A DNA stretch of 64,000 bases from Shinella sp. UYSO24 (GCA_902167985.1 CABHNZ010000015.1:62001-126000), one strand, 5' to 3'; counted from the first letter of the stretch, positions 10,571 through 20,522 are shown. Translations and numbers: made by a program. The notes: generated by a model from the sequence alone, not told the origin.

Positions 10571-11376
10571 TGCGCCGCCTCCTCGCTCCCCTCGCCCTTC
10601 TGATCGCCGCAGCATGTGCCGCACCGGCTCAGGCGCAATCGGTGCTCGGGCAGCCGACGACGGTGAAGGAGGGGCTCGAAATCGGCGCCTCGACAAGCGA
10701 GATCGCCATTACCTCGGATTTCCGTGGTGCCGACCTCACGATTTTCGGCGCGCTCACCAATACCGACGAACTGCTGCTGGCAATCGGCCAGTATGACGTG
10801 GTCGTCACGCTCGAAGGTCCGCGCGACTACCAGACGGTGCGCAAGAAGGAACGCGTCTTCGGGATCTGGATGAACACGCAGGCGATGACCTTCGAGCAAG
10901 TGCCCGAAAGCTATGCGATTTCCAGCACGAGACAGCTCGACAATCCGGATGACCTGACGGCCAATTTCGACGATGTCGGCGTGGGCATCGAGCACCTGCC
11001 GCTCAATCCAGTCGGCTATATTCCCAATTCAGGAACGATCGCCGAGTTTCGCGATGCCTATCGCCGGCTGAAACTGGCGAACGGGCTTTACCAGCGCGAC
11101 CGCACTGGCGTGCGCTTCGTGTCTCCCAGCCTGTTTCGCGCGTCGCTGCGCCTGCCTGCCAATATTCCCGACGGCATGCATATGGTGCGCGCCTATCTGT
11201 TCAAGAGCGGCGAGCTGATCGCGCAGAAGGAAATGCCGCTGCGCGTGGTCAAGACCGGCATCGAACAGGCCATCACCGATGCAGCGCATGACGAGCCGAT
11301 CGGCTACGGCCTCGTCTGCGTGCTGATTGCCGTCGTCACCGGCTGGGGCGCCAGCGTGATGTTCCGGAAGGATTGA
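10570..11376 (+). CDS. TIGR02186-type exported, membrane-anchored protein
   Basis: A 268-residue protein with an N-terminal signal peptide (MRRLLAPLALLIAAACAAPAQAQ), a long soluble domain predicted to lie in the periplasm, and one C-terminal transmembrane helix (YGLVCVLIAVVTGWGASVMF, about residues 244-263) with a short positive tail. It matches what I know as the TIGR02186 family, which occurs beside TauE/SafE permeases and has no established function. The start ATG 10570 overlaps the permease stop codon, which implies one transcript and matched expression. A role as periplasmic partner of the permease is inference from coupling only. Confidence 0.82.
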   Translation: MRRLLAPLALLIAAACAAPAQAQSVLGQPTTVKEGLEIGASTSEIAITSDFRGADLTIFGALTNTDELLLAIGQYDVVVTLEGPRDYQTVRKKERVFGIWMNTQAMTFEQVPESYAISSTRQLDNPDDLTANFDDVGVGIEHLPLNPVGYIPNSGTIAEFRDAYRRLKLANGLYQRDRTGVRFVSPSLFRASLRLPANIPDGMHMVRAYLFKSGELIAQKEMPLRVVKTGIEQAITDAAHDEPIGYGLVCVLIAVVTGWGASVMFRKD

Positions 11377-11500
11377 GCCCATGCAAGACCGTGCCGGATC
11401 GGCCGCATCCCGGCCAATCACCCCGTTGCTGATCTCCGGACCGTTGCCGCCCGCAGACTTCGCCCTAACTGACCCAGCATCGCCACCTGTAGCCTGAAGC

Positions 11501-13291
11501 ATGTTCAAACCACTGCCAGATGTCCGCCGCCTCGCCTATTTCCTCAGGAGACCGGGAGAGCTGCGCGTCATTCTCAGGCGCACGGAATATGGCCTCATCC
11601 TGCTTGCCGCCGTGGTTGGCGTGCTTTCAGGTCTCGCCGTGGCGCTGATGAGCGAGATCTCGTCGGAGCTGCATCAGCTGATCTTCGGGATATTCGAGGG
11701 GGAACGCCTGTCCTCCGGCGATGTCGACGGGATCAAGATCCTGATCGCGCCGATTGCCGGCGGCATCCTGCTCGGCATCCTGTTCCTTATTCTTCGGACA
11801 TGGCGCAAGAAGCCGATGATCGACCCGATCGAAGCGAATGCGCTGCATGGCGGCCGGCTTTCCCTGACCGACAGCGCGCTGGTGGCCGTCCAGAACCTGA
11901 TTTCCAACGGGTTCGGCGCCTCGGTGGGGCTTGAGGCCGGCTTCACCCAGCTGTCTTCGGGGCTTGCCTCGCGCGTCGGCCTGCTGATGCAGCTGCGCCG
12001 ATCTGACTTGCGCATCCTTGTCGGCTGCGGAGCGGCGGGCGCGATCGCGGCGGCCTTCAATGCGCCGCTGACGGGTGCGTTCTACGCCTTCGAGCTGATT
12101 ATCGGCACCTATACGATCCTCAGCCTTGCGCCCGTCGTTGTCTCGGCGCTGGTTGCCACCGTCGTGACGCGGCTGTTCTTTGGCGACAGTTTCGTCATCG
12201 ATATCGGCGAATTCGGCCGCACCATGCCGACGGATTACCTGCCGGCGGTCGTGCTCGGGGTGTTCTGCGCCATCGGCGGCATCCTCATCATGCAAGGCGT
12301 CTCCTTCATCGAGGAGACGGCGCGCAAAAGCTCGATCTCGCCCGCCATCCGGCCGGCGATCGGCGGGGTGGCGGTCGGGCTGATCGCGCTTGTCGACCAC
12401 CGGGTGCTTTCGGCCGGCCACGGCGCGCTGCATGACAGTCTCGATATCGACATGACGGTGCCGGCGCTGCTGTCGATCCTGGCGCTGAAATCGGTTGCGA
12501 CGGCGATCTCGATCGGCTCCGGTTTCCGCGGCGGCCTGTTCTTCGCGTCGCTTTTCCTCGGAGCGCTTCTCGGCAAGCTGTTTGCCTATTCCGCGCCGTT
12601 CATCTTTCACCATGCAACGATGACGCCGGTCGTCTATTCCGTGGTGGGGATGAGCGCGCTTGCGGTTGCCGTCATCGGCGGGCCATTGACCATGACCTTC
12701 CTGGCGCTCGAAGTCACCGGCGATTTTCCGATCACGGTTCTGGCGCTTGCCGCCGTCATCACATCCTCCGTCGTGGTTCGCACGACCTTCGGCTATTCCT
12801 TCGCGACCTGGCGTTTTCACCTGCGCGGCGAGAGCATTCGCAGCGCCCATGATGTGGGGTGGATCCGCAACCTGATCGTCCAGCGGATGATGCGCGCCGA
12901 TGTGAAGACCGCGCTGATCGACACGCCGCTTGAGAAATTCCGCAAGGACTTTCCGCTCGGCGCCACGCAGCGCGTGGTGCTGACCGAGGAAACGGGCAAA
13001 TATGCCGGCATCGTTCTCCTGCCCGAAATCTACAGCACGTCGCAGCCGCAGGACGATGACGAGCCGCTGACGCTTGCAAGCTTTGCCCGCTATAAGAACG
13101 ACGTGCTGCTCGGCACGATGAACGCCAAGCAGGCGGCCCAGATGTTCGACCGGCTGGAGGCGGAAGCGCTGGCCGTCGTCAACAACCAGATCGAGCGGCG
13201 CGTCATCGGGCTCCTCACCGAAAGCCATACGCTGCGGCGCTATTCGGAAGAACTGGACCGCAGACGGCGCGAAGAATCCGGCGAGATCTGA
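11501..13291 (+). CDS. ClC-family chloride channel / H+/Cl- antiporter
   Basis: A 596-residue integral membrane protein of the voltage-gated chloride channel family. The ClC selectivity segments are recognisable: GASVGLEAGFTQ (residue about 141, with the glutamate at the gating position of GxEGP), AAFNAPLTGAFYAFEL (about 185) and SIGSGFRGGLFF (about 338). After about ten hydrophobic helices a cytoplasmic C-terminal domain of roughly 150 residues follows (FRKDFPLGATQRVVL onward). It is in the position of a CBS pair but diverged. The start is ATG 11501 (MFKPLPDVRR). It stands alone, 124 bases after the TIGR02186 gene; that gap shows nothing notable. Channel versus antiporter cannot be decided here. 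Confidence 0.92.
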   Translation: MFKPLPDVRRLAYFLRRPGELRVILRRTEYGLILLAAVVGVLSGLAVALMSEISSELHQLIFGIFEGERLSSGDVDGIKILIAPIAGGILLGILFLILRTWRKKPMIDPIEANALHGGRLSLTDSALVAVQNLISNGFGASVGLEAGFTQLSSGLASRVGLLMQLRRSDLRILVGCGAAGAIAAAFNAPLTGAFYAFELIIGTYTILSLAPVVVSALVATVVTRLFFGDSFVIDIGEFGRTMPTDYLPAVVLGVFCAIGGILIMQGVSFIEETARKSSISPAIRPAIGGVAVGLIALVDHRVLSAGHGALHDSLDIDMTVPALLSILALKSVATAISIGSGFRGGLFFASLFLGALLGKLFAYSAPFIFHHATMTPVVYSVVGMSALAVAVIGGPLTMTFLALEVTGDFPITVLALAAVITSSVVVRTTFGYSFATWRFHLRGESIRSAHDVGWIRNLIVQRMMRADVKTALIDTPLEKFRKDFPLGATQRVVLTEETGKYAGIVLLPEIYSTSQPQDDDEPLTLASFARYKNDVLLGTMNAKQAAQMFDRLEAEALAVVNNQIERRVIGLLTESHTLRRYSEELDRRRREESGEI

Positions 13292-13374
13292 CGATTTCCC
13301 CTGCCAGAATTGACCATGATCAATGTTGAGACCGTTGCGAAGCCTCATCCTCGGCCTTGCACGCGGAGACACTC

Positions 13375-13812
13375 ATGTTCAGCCACATCCTTATTCCGAC
13401 CGATGGATCGGCCATTGCCACGCATGCTTTGGAGAAGGCACTCGATTTTGCCCATGATATCGGCGCCAAAGTGACCGTCGTCAGCGTCATCCAGCCGCTT
13501 GAGGCCTTCGTCATCGGCACGCTCGGGGTACAGATCGGCTATGACGACTATGAGAGGGCCGTGAAGACCGCGACAGAAGCGACACTGAACGCCGTTCTTT
13601 CCGCCGAGCGGCGCCGTATGAACAGCTGCAAGATGGTGAAGACCGAATCTGCCGATGCCGCCGATGCGATCGTCGCCGTGGCGAAGGAAGCCGGGTGCGA
13701 TCTCATTGCCATGGGTTCACATGGACGCTCCGGCCTCAAGGCCTTCGTGCTGGGCAGCGTGACGATGAAGGTGATGGCGCATTCCACCATTCCGGTACTC
13801 GTCTACCGGTGA
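13375..13812 (+). CDS. universal stress protein (UspA family)
   Basis: A 145-residue cytoplasmic protein with the single USP domain. The N-terminal strand ILIPTDGSAIATHALEKAL and the C-terminal nucleotide-binding signature GSHGRSGLKAFVLGSVTMKV followed by IPVLVYR are typical of the ATP-binding UspA class. The start is ATG 13375, after a GGAG-containing leader; an upstream in-frame TTG at 13357 is less likely. It is read in the same direction as the ClC gene and ends eight bases before the stop of the convergent PdeM gene. Its role in stress survival is inferred from the family. Confidence 0.93.
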   Translation: MFSHILIPTDGSAIATHALEKALDFAHDIGAKVTVVSVIQPLEAFVIGTLGVQIGYDDYERAVKTATEATLNAVLSAERRRMNSCKMVKTESADAADAIVAVAKEAGCDLIAMGSHGRSGLKAFVLGSVTMKVMAHSTIPVLVYR

Positions 13813-13819
13813 AAGCTCA

Positions 13820-14563
13820 TCAACCGATGAGGCTGAGATAGCGGACGGAATAGATGCGTTCGCGACCGAGAAGATGCGCCACCAGCCGGTCTCGATCGAA
13901 GAGGCCGTGCATGGCCCTGTGGCCGAGATCGAGGCCGCCGGCGAGGACGCCGAAGGCCGGCATGACGAGGCGCTGGCCATCTGTCGCAAAGCAGGGACGG
14001 CGCACCGATTTTTCGCGACGCCTGACGGTTGCCGCCGGATGAAGGTGGCCGGCGATCTCGCCGCGCACGCCGGGCGTCACCAGACCGGCGCGTGGCTCAT
14101 GGCGGAAGACGAGGCCGCCATGGGCGAGTTCGTCCATGCTTCCACCGGGCAGATCGACCGTGCCGTCCGGATCGTGATTGCCGTTGATCCAGATCCATTC
14201 GCGGCCGCGGGCCATATCGGCGATCAGGGCACGGAGGTTCTCCGGCAGGTGTTCGGAGCCCTTGCGATCATGGAAATTATCGCCCAGCGAGATGACAAAG
14301 GCGGGGTCGTAGCGGGTGATGACGGCTGCAAGGATTTTCAACGTGGCGATCGTGTCATAGGGCGGCAGCATCATGCCGCGACGGGCAAAGGCTGCCCCCT
14401 TTTCCAGATGCAGGTCGGAGACGACAAGCGTGCGGGCATCCGGCAGGTAGAGGCCACCCAGAGGATCGCAGACGGCGGCAATGCCATTGACGGCAATCTC
14501 CTGCGTGCCGGCGGCGGGGCCTGATATCTGTGCTGTGCGGGCAGCAAGCCCGAGGCGGTGCAT
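13820..14563 (-). CDS. pdeM: ligase-associated DNA damage response endonuclease PdeM
   Basis: Metallophosphoesterase of about 247 residues with the full set of metal-binding motifs: VVSDLHLEKG (residue about 47), SLGDNFHDRKGSEHL (about 92), INGNHD (about 130) and EIAGHLHPA (about 170). In many bacteria this nuclease is encoded next to a DEXH helicase, an ATP-dependent ligase and an exonuclease. Here the helicase gene lies 63 bases upstream in the same direction, while ligase and exonuclease are not in the window. The start is ATG 14563, with a GTG directly before it as alternative. The linker between the two genes (14564-14626) contains short CCTTGG/CCCTAG repeats on the plus strand. Confidence 0.9.
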   Translation of the reverse strand: MHRLGLAARTAQISGPAAGTQEIAVNGIAAVCDPLGGLYLPDARTLVVSDLHLEKGAAFARRGMMLPPYDTIATLKILAAVITRYDPAFVISLGDNFHDRKGSEHLPENLRALIADMARGREWIWINGNHDPDGTVDLPGGSMDELAHGGLVFRHEPRAGLVTPGVRGEIAGHLHPAATVRRREKSVRRPCFATDGQRLVMPAFGVLAGGLDLGHRAMHGLFDRDRLVAHLLGRERIYSVRYLSLIG

Positions 14564-14626
14564 CACGTCTTTTCTTTCCAGTTCCTGCTCTTGGCTATTG
14601 CCCTAGCTCCAGCCTTGGCCTTGGCC

Positions 14627-17148
14627 CTAGCCCATGGCCTCGGCAATCAGCTCCTCGGCGGCCTCGGCCAGAACCGCATCCTGCGCTTCGCCCGGCACCG
14701 GTTCCTTGCCGATTTCAAGCATGATCGGCACGGCAAGCGGCGAGACACGGTCGAGATCCCGGTGGGTAATATGCCCTTTGATCCGCTTCAGCATATCGCC
14801 GAGACGGCCGATATCGAGAAGCCCGGAGGCGGCATCGCGCCGTGTCGCTTCCAGAAGAACATGATCTGGCTCGTGGGAGCGCAGCACATCATAGATCAGG
14901 TCCGTCGAGACCGTCACCTGCCGGCCGGTCTTTTCCTTTCCCGGATGACGGCGTTCGATCAAGCCGGAAATCACGGCGCAATTGCGGAAGGTGCGCTTCA
15001 GCATGTAACTCTCGTCGAGCCAGGCTTCGAGATCATCGCCGAGCATGTCCTCATCGAACAGGTCCGAAAGGCTCAAGGTTCCCTCATCGATCATCGCACC
15101 CATATCGTTCAAGCCCCAGATGGCGAGCGAATAATCGGTGGCGACGAAGCCGAGCGGGCGGGCGCCGGCGCGCTCCAGACGGCGTGTCATCAGCATGCCG
15201 AGCGTCTGGTGCGCCAGCCGCCCTTCAAAGCAATAGGCGATGAGGAAGAAGCGTTTGCCGCGCGGGAAGGTCTCGATCAGGAGCTCATCCTTGCGCGGCA
15301 GGATCGACCTTTCGCGCTGGATCGACAGCCAGTCGCGCACCTGATCCGGCAGGGCATTCCAGTGGTCGGGATCGGCCAGCATGGCGCGGACCTGGTCTGC
15401 CAGATAGGTGGTCAGCGGAAACTTGCCGCCGGCATAGGCGGGGATTTTCGGATCGAGCGAGAAGGCGTTGGAGACGAGGCATTCGTTCTCGCGGATGCCC
15501 TCGAAGCGCAGGACCTTTCCGGCAAAGAGGAAGGTATCGCCCTGCACCAGCTGTTCGAGGAAATATTCCTCGACCTTGCCGAGCGACATACCGCCCCGAC
15601 CGACCGTTCCTTTGGCGTTACGCTTGACGAGCCGCACGTTGAGTTCGGCCGCCTCGACGATGGTGCCGAGGTTCAGGCGATATTGCTGGGCGACCTGCGG
15701 GTTGGAGACGCGCCAGCGGCCCTCCTTCGTGCGGCGGATTTTTGCGTAACGCTCATAGGCGCGCAACGCATAGCCGCCGGTCGCAACGAAATCGACCATG
15801 CGTTCGAACATTTCCCAGGAGAGGCCGCATAGGGCGAGGCCGAAGTGATTTCCGCATAGAGCTCCAGCGGATCGAAAGGTTCGGCGCAGGCCATGCCGAG
15901 AACATGCTGGGCCAGCACATCGAGCGCGCCCTCGCCGACCGGCGGCGTATCCTGCGCGCCGAGGTAATTGGCATCGAGGGCGGCCTGACATTCCATCACC
16001 TCGAAGCGGTTGGCCGGCACGAGGATTGCCTTGGACGGCTCATCCATGCGGTGATTGGCGCGGCCGATGCGCTGGGCAAGTCGCGAAGCGCCCTTGGGTG
16101 CGCCGACATGGACGACGAGATCGACATCGCCCCAGTCTATCCCCATGTCGAGCGTCGAGGTGGCGACGACGGCGCGCAGCTTGTTGTCGGCCATGGCCGC
16201 CTCCACCTTGCGGCGCTGGCTGGCATCGAGCGAGCCGTGATGCAGGGCGATCGGCAGATTATCCTCGTTGATGGTCCAGAGCGTCTGAAACAGAAGCTCG
16301 GCCTGAAAGCGGGTGTTGACGAAAATGAGCGTGGTCTTATGCCGCCTGATCTCCTCATAGACTTCCGGCATGGCATAGGTGGAGACATGGCCGGACCAGG
16401 GGATGCGATCCTCCGTCTTCATGATTGTGATATCGGGTGCAGCCCCGCCGGTGACATGGACGAGGCCCGCCGGTGGTGCGGGCTCCTCTCCTTGCGGTAC
16501 CAGCCAGCGCTGCAGATCCATCGGATCGGCAACGGTTGCCGAAAGCCCGATCGTCTGCATTTTTGGCGCGTGTGTGCGCAGGCGCGAGAGGCCGAGCGAC
16601 AGGAGATGGCCGCGCTTGGAGGTGACGAGCGAATGAAGCTCGTCGAGGACCACATATTTCAGATCCTTGAAGAAGCGCTCCGCCTCCCCGTTGGCGAGAA
16701 GCAGCGCCACCTGTTCCGGGGTCGTCAGCAGGATATCGGGCGGATTGAGTTTCTGGCGCTGGCGCTTGGCCTGCGGCGTGTCTCCGGTGCGGTTCTCGAC
16801 GGTGACGGTAAGGCCCATCTCGGTCACGGGCTTCATCAGGTTGCGCTCGATATCGACGGTGAGTGCCTTGAGCGGCGAGATGTAGAGCGTGTGAATGCCG
16901 GTAAAGGCCGAGCCCGGCGGGATTTTCCCGCGGGTGACGAGATCCGTCAGCGAGGGGAGAAAGCCGGCCAGCGTCTTGCCCGCACCCGTCGGTGCGATCA
17001 GCAGCATGTTTTCGCCGCCCTGCGCGCGGGCCAGCAGTTCCAGCTGATGGGCGCGCGGCTGCCAGCCCTTTTCGGCGAACCATCTGAGGAACGGCCGGGG
17101 CAGAGTGACGGCATCGCGGCCGGAGGCTTTCAGGTCTGCGAGATCCAC
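14627..17148 (-). CDS. ligase-associated DEXH-box helicase (Lhr-like)
   Basis: Superfamily 2 helicase, about 840 residues after repair. Visible motifs: Walker A APTGAGKTLAGF, motif II VLDELHSL, motif III GLSATV, and motif V/VI STLDMGIDWGDVD then RIGRANHRMDEP. The second half carries the Lhr-type C-terminal region. A single one-base deletion near 15825 splits the gene. The frame upstream of it ends in nonsense, and the downstream frame picks up at SWEMFERMVDFV. The start is uncertain: GTG 17148 gives a normal N-terminus, and TTG 17238 would overlap the upstream YitT gene. With PdeM it forms the ligase-associated repair cassette. The proposed role is DNA repair. Confidence 0.88.
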
Positions 17149-17197
17149 GCCGTTAAAGGTAAGTGCCCGAACCGGAAAAGGAAGACCGAAGGGAGCC

Positions 17198-17851
17198 TTA
17201 CCGCACGATATAACGATCCGTGCGGTGATTGATGGCAAGCGTCAGGTTGAGCGTCACCGCCGCCAGAATGGAGCAGGCGATGACGAAGGGGCCGGCGACG
17301 AGGAAGGACAGGACCAGCACGACGCAATCCAGCCCCAGCTGGACGAAACCTGCCCGCCAGCCGAGCTTATCCTGCAGATAGAGCGCCAGAATGCCGAAGC
17401 CGCCGAGCGACGCGCGATGACGGAAAAGGACGAGCATGCCGCAGCCGATCAGCAGGCCGCCGAACAGCGCCGCCGTGATCGGCTCTGCATGATCGAAACC
17501 GATCAGCGTCGGCAGGAATTCCGTGAGGACCGAGGTGAGTGCGACGGCGGCGAAGGTTTTCACCGTGAAGACGAGGCCAAGTCGCTTGTAGGCAACCCAG
17601 TAGAAAGGCAGGTTGATCAGGAAGAAGACCGCGCCGAAACTCCAGCCGCTGGCATAGCGGACGAGGAAGCTCAGGCCGGCCGTGCCGCCGATCAGAAGAT
17701 GGGCCGCCTGCAGCATGACGACACCGAGCGCTGCCAGCATCGAGCCGGCGACAATGCCCTGCATATCCTCGATGATCGAATGTTTTTCGCTCGACGAGGC
17801 CCAGAAGCCGATCGGGGTCTTTTCCTTTGCGGCCTCGTTTCCCCGTGTCAT
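17198..17851 (-). CDS. YitT family membrane protein (second of a tandem pair)
   Basis: A 217-residue polytopic membrane protein of the YitT/DUF161 type, with five or six hydrophobic segments. The family-like segment GTAGLSFLVRYASGWSFGAVFFLINLPFYW (quoted in two parts: GTAGLSFLVRY and FGAVFFLINLPFYW) recurs in its neighbour. The start ATG 17851 overlaps the TGA of the upstream YitT gene by one base, so translation is coupled. The two proteins share order and position of helices and the ending INHRTDRYI/INHRSDRYI, which shows an old tandem duplication. No transport substrate is known for this group. Confidence 0.87.
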   Translation of the reverse strand: MTRGNEAAKEKTPIGFWASSSEKHSIIEDMQGIVAGSMLAALGVVMLQAAHLLIGGTAGLSFLVRYASGWSFGAVFFLINLPFYWVAYKRLGLVFTVKTFAAVALTSVLTEFLPTLIGFDHAEPITAALFGGLLIGCGMLVLFRHRASLGGFGILALYLQDKLGWRAGFVQLGLDCVVLVLSFLVAGPFVIACSILAAVTLNLTLAINHRTDRYIVR

Positions 17852-18501
17852 CAACGCACCGCGATATACCGGTCGGACCGGTGGTTGATGGTGAGAAGCA
17901 GATTGAGGACGACGGCGCTCAGCAACGACCAGAGGACCGTTTCCGGCGAAACGACGAAGAAGGCGGCGACCATGACGCAGAGATCAAAACCAAGCTGGAC
18001 GAGGCCGGCTGGAATGTTGAAACGGTCCTGAACATAGATCGCCACGATGCCGATACCGCCAAGCGAGGAACGGTGGCGATATAGGCCGAGCAGGCCGAAG
18101 CCGATCAGGATGCCGCCGAGAAGGGCTGCCCAGAACGGATCGAGATACTGGATGACCATGAAGCGGCGCTCCAGCTCGGCAATCACCGAAACGAGCGCGA
18201 TCGCCACGAAGGTCTTGAACGAGAAGCCGATACCGAGCCTGCGGAAGGACAGGTAGTAGAATGGCAGATTGACGACGAAGAAGACGACGCCGAAGGGAAC
18301 GTGGAAGGCATAGTGGATGAGGAAGGCGACGCCGGCCGTACCGCTCGTCAGAAGGCCGACCTGATTGAGGAGATAGAGCCCGAGTGCGGCCACCATGGCG
18401 CTGATGAAAATGCCCTGTGCATCTTCAAGCGGCGTATGGCGCGATGGATCGGTGCTGTAAAAGCCGATCATGCGATTGCGGGCGTTGTCCTGATCCGCCA
18501 A
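17851..18501 (-). CDS. YitT family membrane protein (first of a tandem pair)
   Basis: A 216-residue paralogue of the downstream protein. It has the same helix layout, with GTAGVAFLIHYAFHVPFGVV and FFVVNLPFYYLSFRRLGIGF in the first half, YRHRSSLGGIGIVAIYVQDR in the second, and the shared C-terminal INHRSDRYI. The start is TTG 18501; an AAGGGGA ribosome binding site a few bases before it supports this, and no ATG is better placed. It is the first gene of a possible run of four (two YitT, helicase, PdeM) on the minus strand. That the pair forms a heteromer is a guess from coupling and similarity. Confidence 0.87.
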   Translation of the reverse strand: MADQDNARNRMIGFYSTDPSRHTPLEDAQGIFISAMVAALGLYLLNQVGLLTSGTAGVAFLIHYAFHVPFGVVFFVVNLPFYYLSFRRLGIGFSFKTFVAIALVSVIAELERRFMVIQYLDPFWAALLGGILIGFGLLGLYRHRSSLGGIGIVAIYVQDRFNIPAGLVQLGFDLCVMVAAFFVVSPETVLWSLLSAVVLNLLLTINHRSDRYIAVR

Positions 18502-18626
18502 TTCATTCCCCTTATCTGGCCGTTTCGACCTTGCTTATGGCGTTGATTGTGCATGGCACAATCCGCTTCTTCAAGCGTCATCGCGTCGCAGATCGACGGC
18601 CGTGAAAAAACGCAAGAAAGGCTATT

Positions 18627-19562
18627 TCAAGCGATCTTTCGCGACAGAAACAGGATGCCGTGAACCGGGTTTCCGCCATCCATGCGAATGACCGTGCGGC
18701 GCTCCTGCAGCCGCTCGAAGCCGGCGGCCGTCAGAAGCCCGTCGATATAGTCCTGCGCATGGGCGTAACGCAGCGATTCGCGCAGCACGAAACCATTGCC
18801 CTCGCCTGCATCCTCCACCGAGAAGGCGAAGAGACCGTTTGGCGCGATGAGCGCGCAGACGAGCGGAAACACCGTTTCCAGCGAGCCGAGATACATCAGC
18901 ACGTCGGCGGCCGAGACGAGATCGGCGCGATGCTCTTCGAGGTCATCGGCGAAGAGGCCGGACTGATCGGCGCCAAGGCTCAGGTCCGCCTGAGCGAGCC
19001 GGTCGTAAAGCTGCTTCACCTCGGCTTTGGCGAGCATGTTGGTGGAGATGTCATAGCCTTCCAGCACGTCCGTCACCGAACGGATCTCGGCGCCGAACAG
19101 GCCCGTGCCGCAGCCGAGATCGACCGCGCGGCGGAAGCGGCCATGCGGTACGACGAGTTCTGCCAGCTTGCCGGGCACGGAATAGTCGAGCTTTTCGACG
19201 AGTGCCGTATCGAAGCGATCGGCATAGCCGTCGAACAGGCCCTCGACATAGCGGCTCGGCGGCTGGTCGGGCACATCTTCGGCACCGATCAGCGCGAGTT
19301 TGAGGCCGGCGCCGAACACGTCTTCCGGCTCCAGTTCCAGCGCCCGGCGATAGGCATCTTCGGCCGAGGCGATATCCGCCTTCTCGCGGTATTCACCAAG
19401 CCGGAACCAGCCGGCTGCCCATGCAGGAGACAGCTCCAGCGCCTGTTCCATCAACTCGGCGGCGGCGGCGAAGTCCTGCCCATCGGCCAGCATGCGGGCA
19501 TAATCGGCACGACGATCGGCGATCACGTCGCCGGATGAAAACTGGTTGGGAAGCACGTCCAT
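18627..19562 (-). CDS. TPR-containing class I SAM-dependent methyltransferase
   Basis: A 311-residue protein with two parts. Residues 1-90 form about two TPR-like helical repeats (ADYARMLADGQDFAAAAELM; FRLGEYREKADIASAEDAYR). Residues 130-311 form a Rossmann methyltransferase with motif I AVDLGCGTGLFGAEI and the later strand LFAFSVEDAG. The start is ATG 19562. The frame is intact. Such TPR-methyltransferase fusions are annotated in many rhizobia without known substrate; the TPR part suggests a protein target, but that is inference. It is divergent from the DUF6460 gene, with 160 bases between them. Confidence 0.85.
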   Translation of the reverse strand: MDVLPNQFSSGDVIADRRADYARMLADGQDFAAAAELMEQALELSPAWAAGWFRLGEYREKADIASAEDAYRRALELEPEDVFGAGLKLALIGAEDVPDQPPSRYVEGLFDGYADRFDTALVEKLDYSVPGKLAELVVPHGRFRRAVDLGCGTGLFGAEIRSVTDVLEGYDISTNMLAKAEVKQLYDRLAQADLSLGADQSGLFADDLEEHRADLVSAADVLMYLGSLETVFPLVCALIAPNGLFAFSVEDAGEGNGFVLRESLRYAHAQDYIDGLLTAAGFERLQERRTVIRMDGGNPVHGILFLSRKIA

Positions 19563-19722
19563 ATCCTTGGTGAGGAACCCGTCCGTATGCCGGCGTCTCC
19601 CGTTGAACCGCTCTATGCCGAAGCCATAAAAAAACTCAAGTTCTATCTGAGGGACAGGGCCAGCGACTTGCGATTGCGCGCGCCGGCAACTATCTCTCGA
19701 GGCCTATCGGAGACAAACAAGG

Positions 19723-19989
19723 ATGACCGACAACGTGAACCGGTTTCTCGGCGATACTCCCGGCCGCACCATCGTCAAGCTTATCGTCGTCTGCCTTCTG
19801 GTCGGCTTCGTTCTGGCGTTCTTCGGCTTCACGCCGGACAATATCGTCGGGTCGATCCGCTATCACGTCCTCGACCTCTGGTATAACGGCTTTGTCGCCC
19901 TTGGCCGCGTGGGCAATTACCTGGCGCTCGGCGCAATCGTGGTGATCCCGGTCTTCCTCATCCTTCGTCTTCTCTCTTTCCGCCGCTGA
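19723..19989 (+). CDS. DUF6460 small membrane protein
   Basis: An 88-residue protein with two hydrophobic segments (IVKLIVVCLLVGFVLAFFGF at about residues 17-36 and NYLALGAIVVIPVFLILRLL at about 65-84). The linker between them contains FTPDNIVGSIRYHVLDLWYN. It matches the rhizobial family DUF6460, of unknown function. The start is ATG 19723 (MTDNVNRFLGDTPGRT). Its stop lies four bases before the ATG of the CAP-domain lipoprotein gene, so the two are probably co-transcribed. Confidence 0.85.
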   Translation: MTDNVNRFLGDTPGRTIVKLIVVCLLVGFVLAFFGFTPDNIVGSIRYHVLDLWYNGFVALGRVGNYLALGAIVVIPVFLILRLLSFRR

Positions 19990-19993
19990 ACCC

Positions 19994-20517
19994 ATGTCAT
20001 TTTCCGATCATTCTTCCCGCCGCTTCGGCCACGCGTCTTCACGCCGCAGCTTTCTTGCCATCTCGAGCGTCGCGCTTTCGGCGACCGCGCTCAGCCTTGC
20101 AGGCTGTTCCACCCGCCCGGCCCTGACGCCGACGCCGGGCGCGAAGATGAGAGTGCCGCGGCACTGCCGATGGTGAACAAGCTTCGCCAGAGCCACGGGC
20201 TTTCCACCCTCACGCTCGCTGACAAGCCGACGATGGCGGCCGAATATCAGGCCGTCAGGATGGCTCAGGCCGAGAAGATGAGCCATCTCCTCGGCTTCGG
20301 CGACAGTTTCCTGATGCGGATGAAGAATGGCGAGGTGCCGCTGCCGGCGGCCGAAAACATCGCCAGCGGCCAGCAGACGGTCGAGCGCGCCGTGCAGGCC
20401 TGGATCGACAGTCCCAAGCATCTGGAAAACATGCTCGGCAATTATAGAAGCGTCGGCGTTGCCGTGGCGCGCGGCCAGAACGGCCTTCCCTACTGGTCCA
20501 TGGTTCTGTCGAGCTGA
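19994..20517 (+). CDS. CAP-domain (SCP/PR-1 type) lipoprotein
   Basis: After repair of one base near 20146 this is a 174-residue exported protein. Its N-terminus combines a twin arginine (SSRRSFLAISSVALSATAL) with a lipobox LAGC, so a Tat-exported lipoprotein is likely. The mature part is a CAP domain: LPMVNKLRQSHGLSTLTL, then AEYQAVRMAQAEKMSH, AAENIASG and AVQAWIDSPKHLENML. CAP proteins bind ligands or act as lipases or proteases in other organisms; a role here is not established. It starts four bases after the DUF6460 gene and ends six bases before the MATE gene, so all three look like one operon. Confidence 0.85.
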
Positions 20518-20522
20518 TCGCC

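Noticed and set aside
11627-13372. 581-codon minus-strand frame opposite the ClC channel gene
   Set aside because: The composition (Arg, Asp, Gln, His-rich) is that of an antisense shadow; the plus-strand ClC protein explains the region fully.
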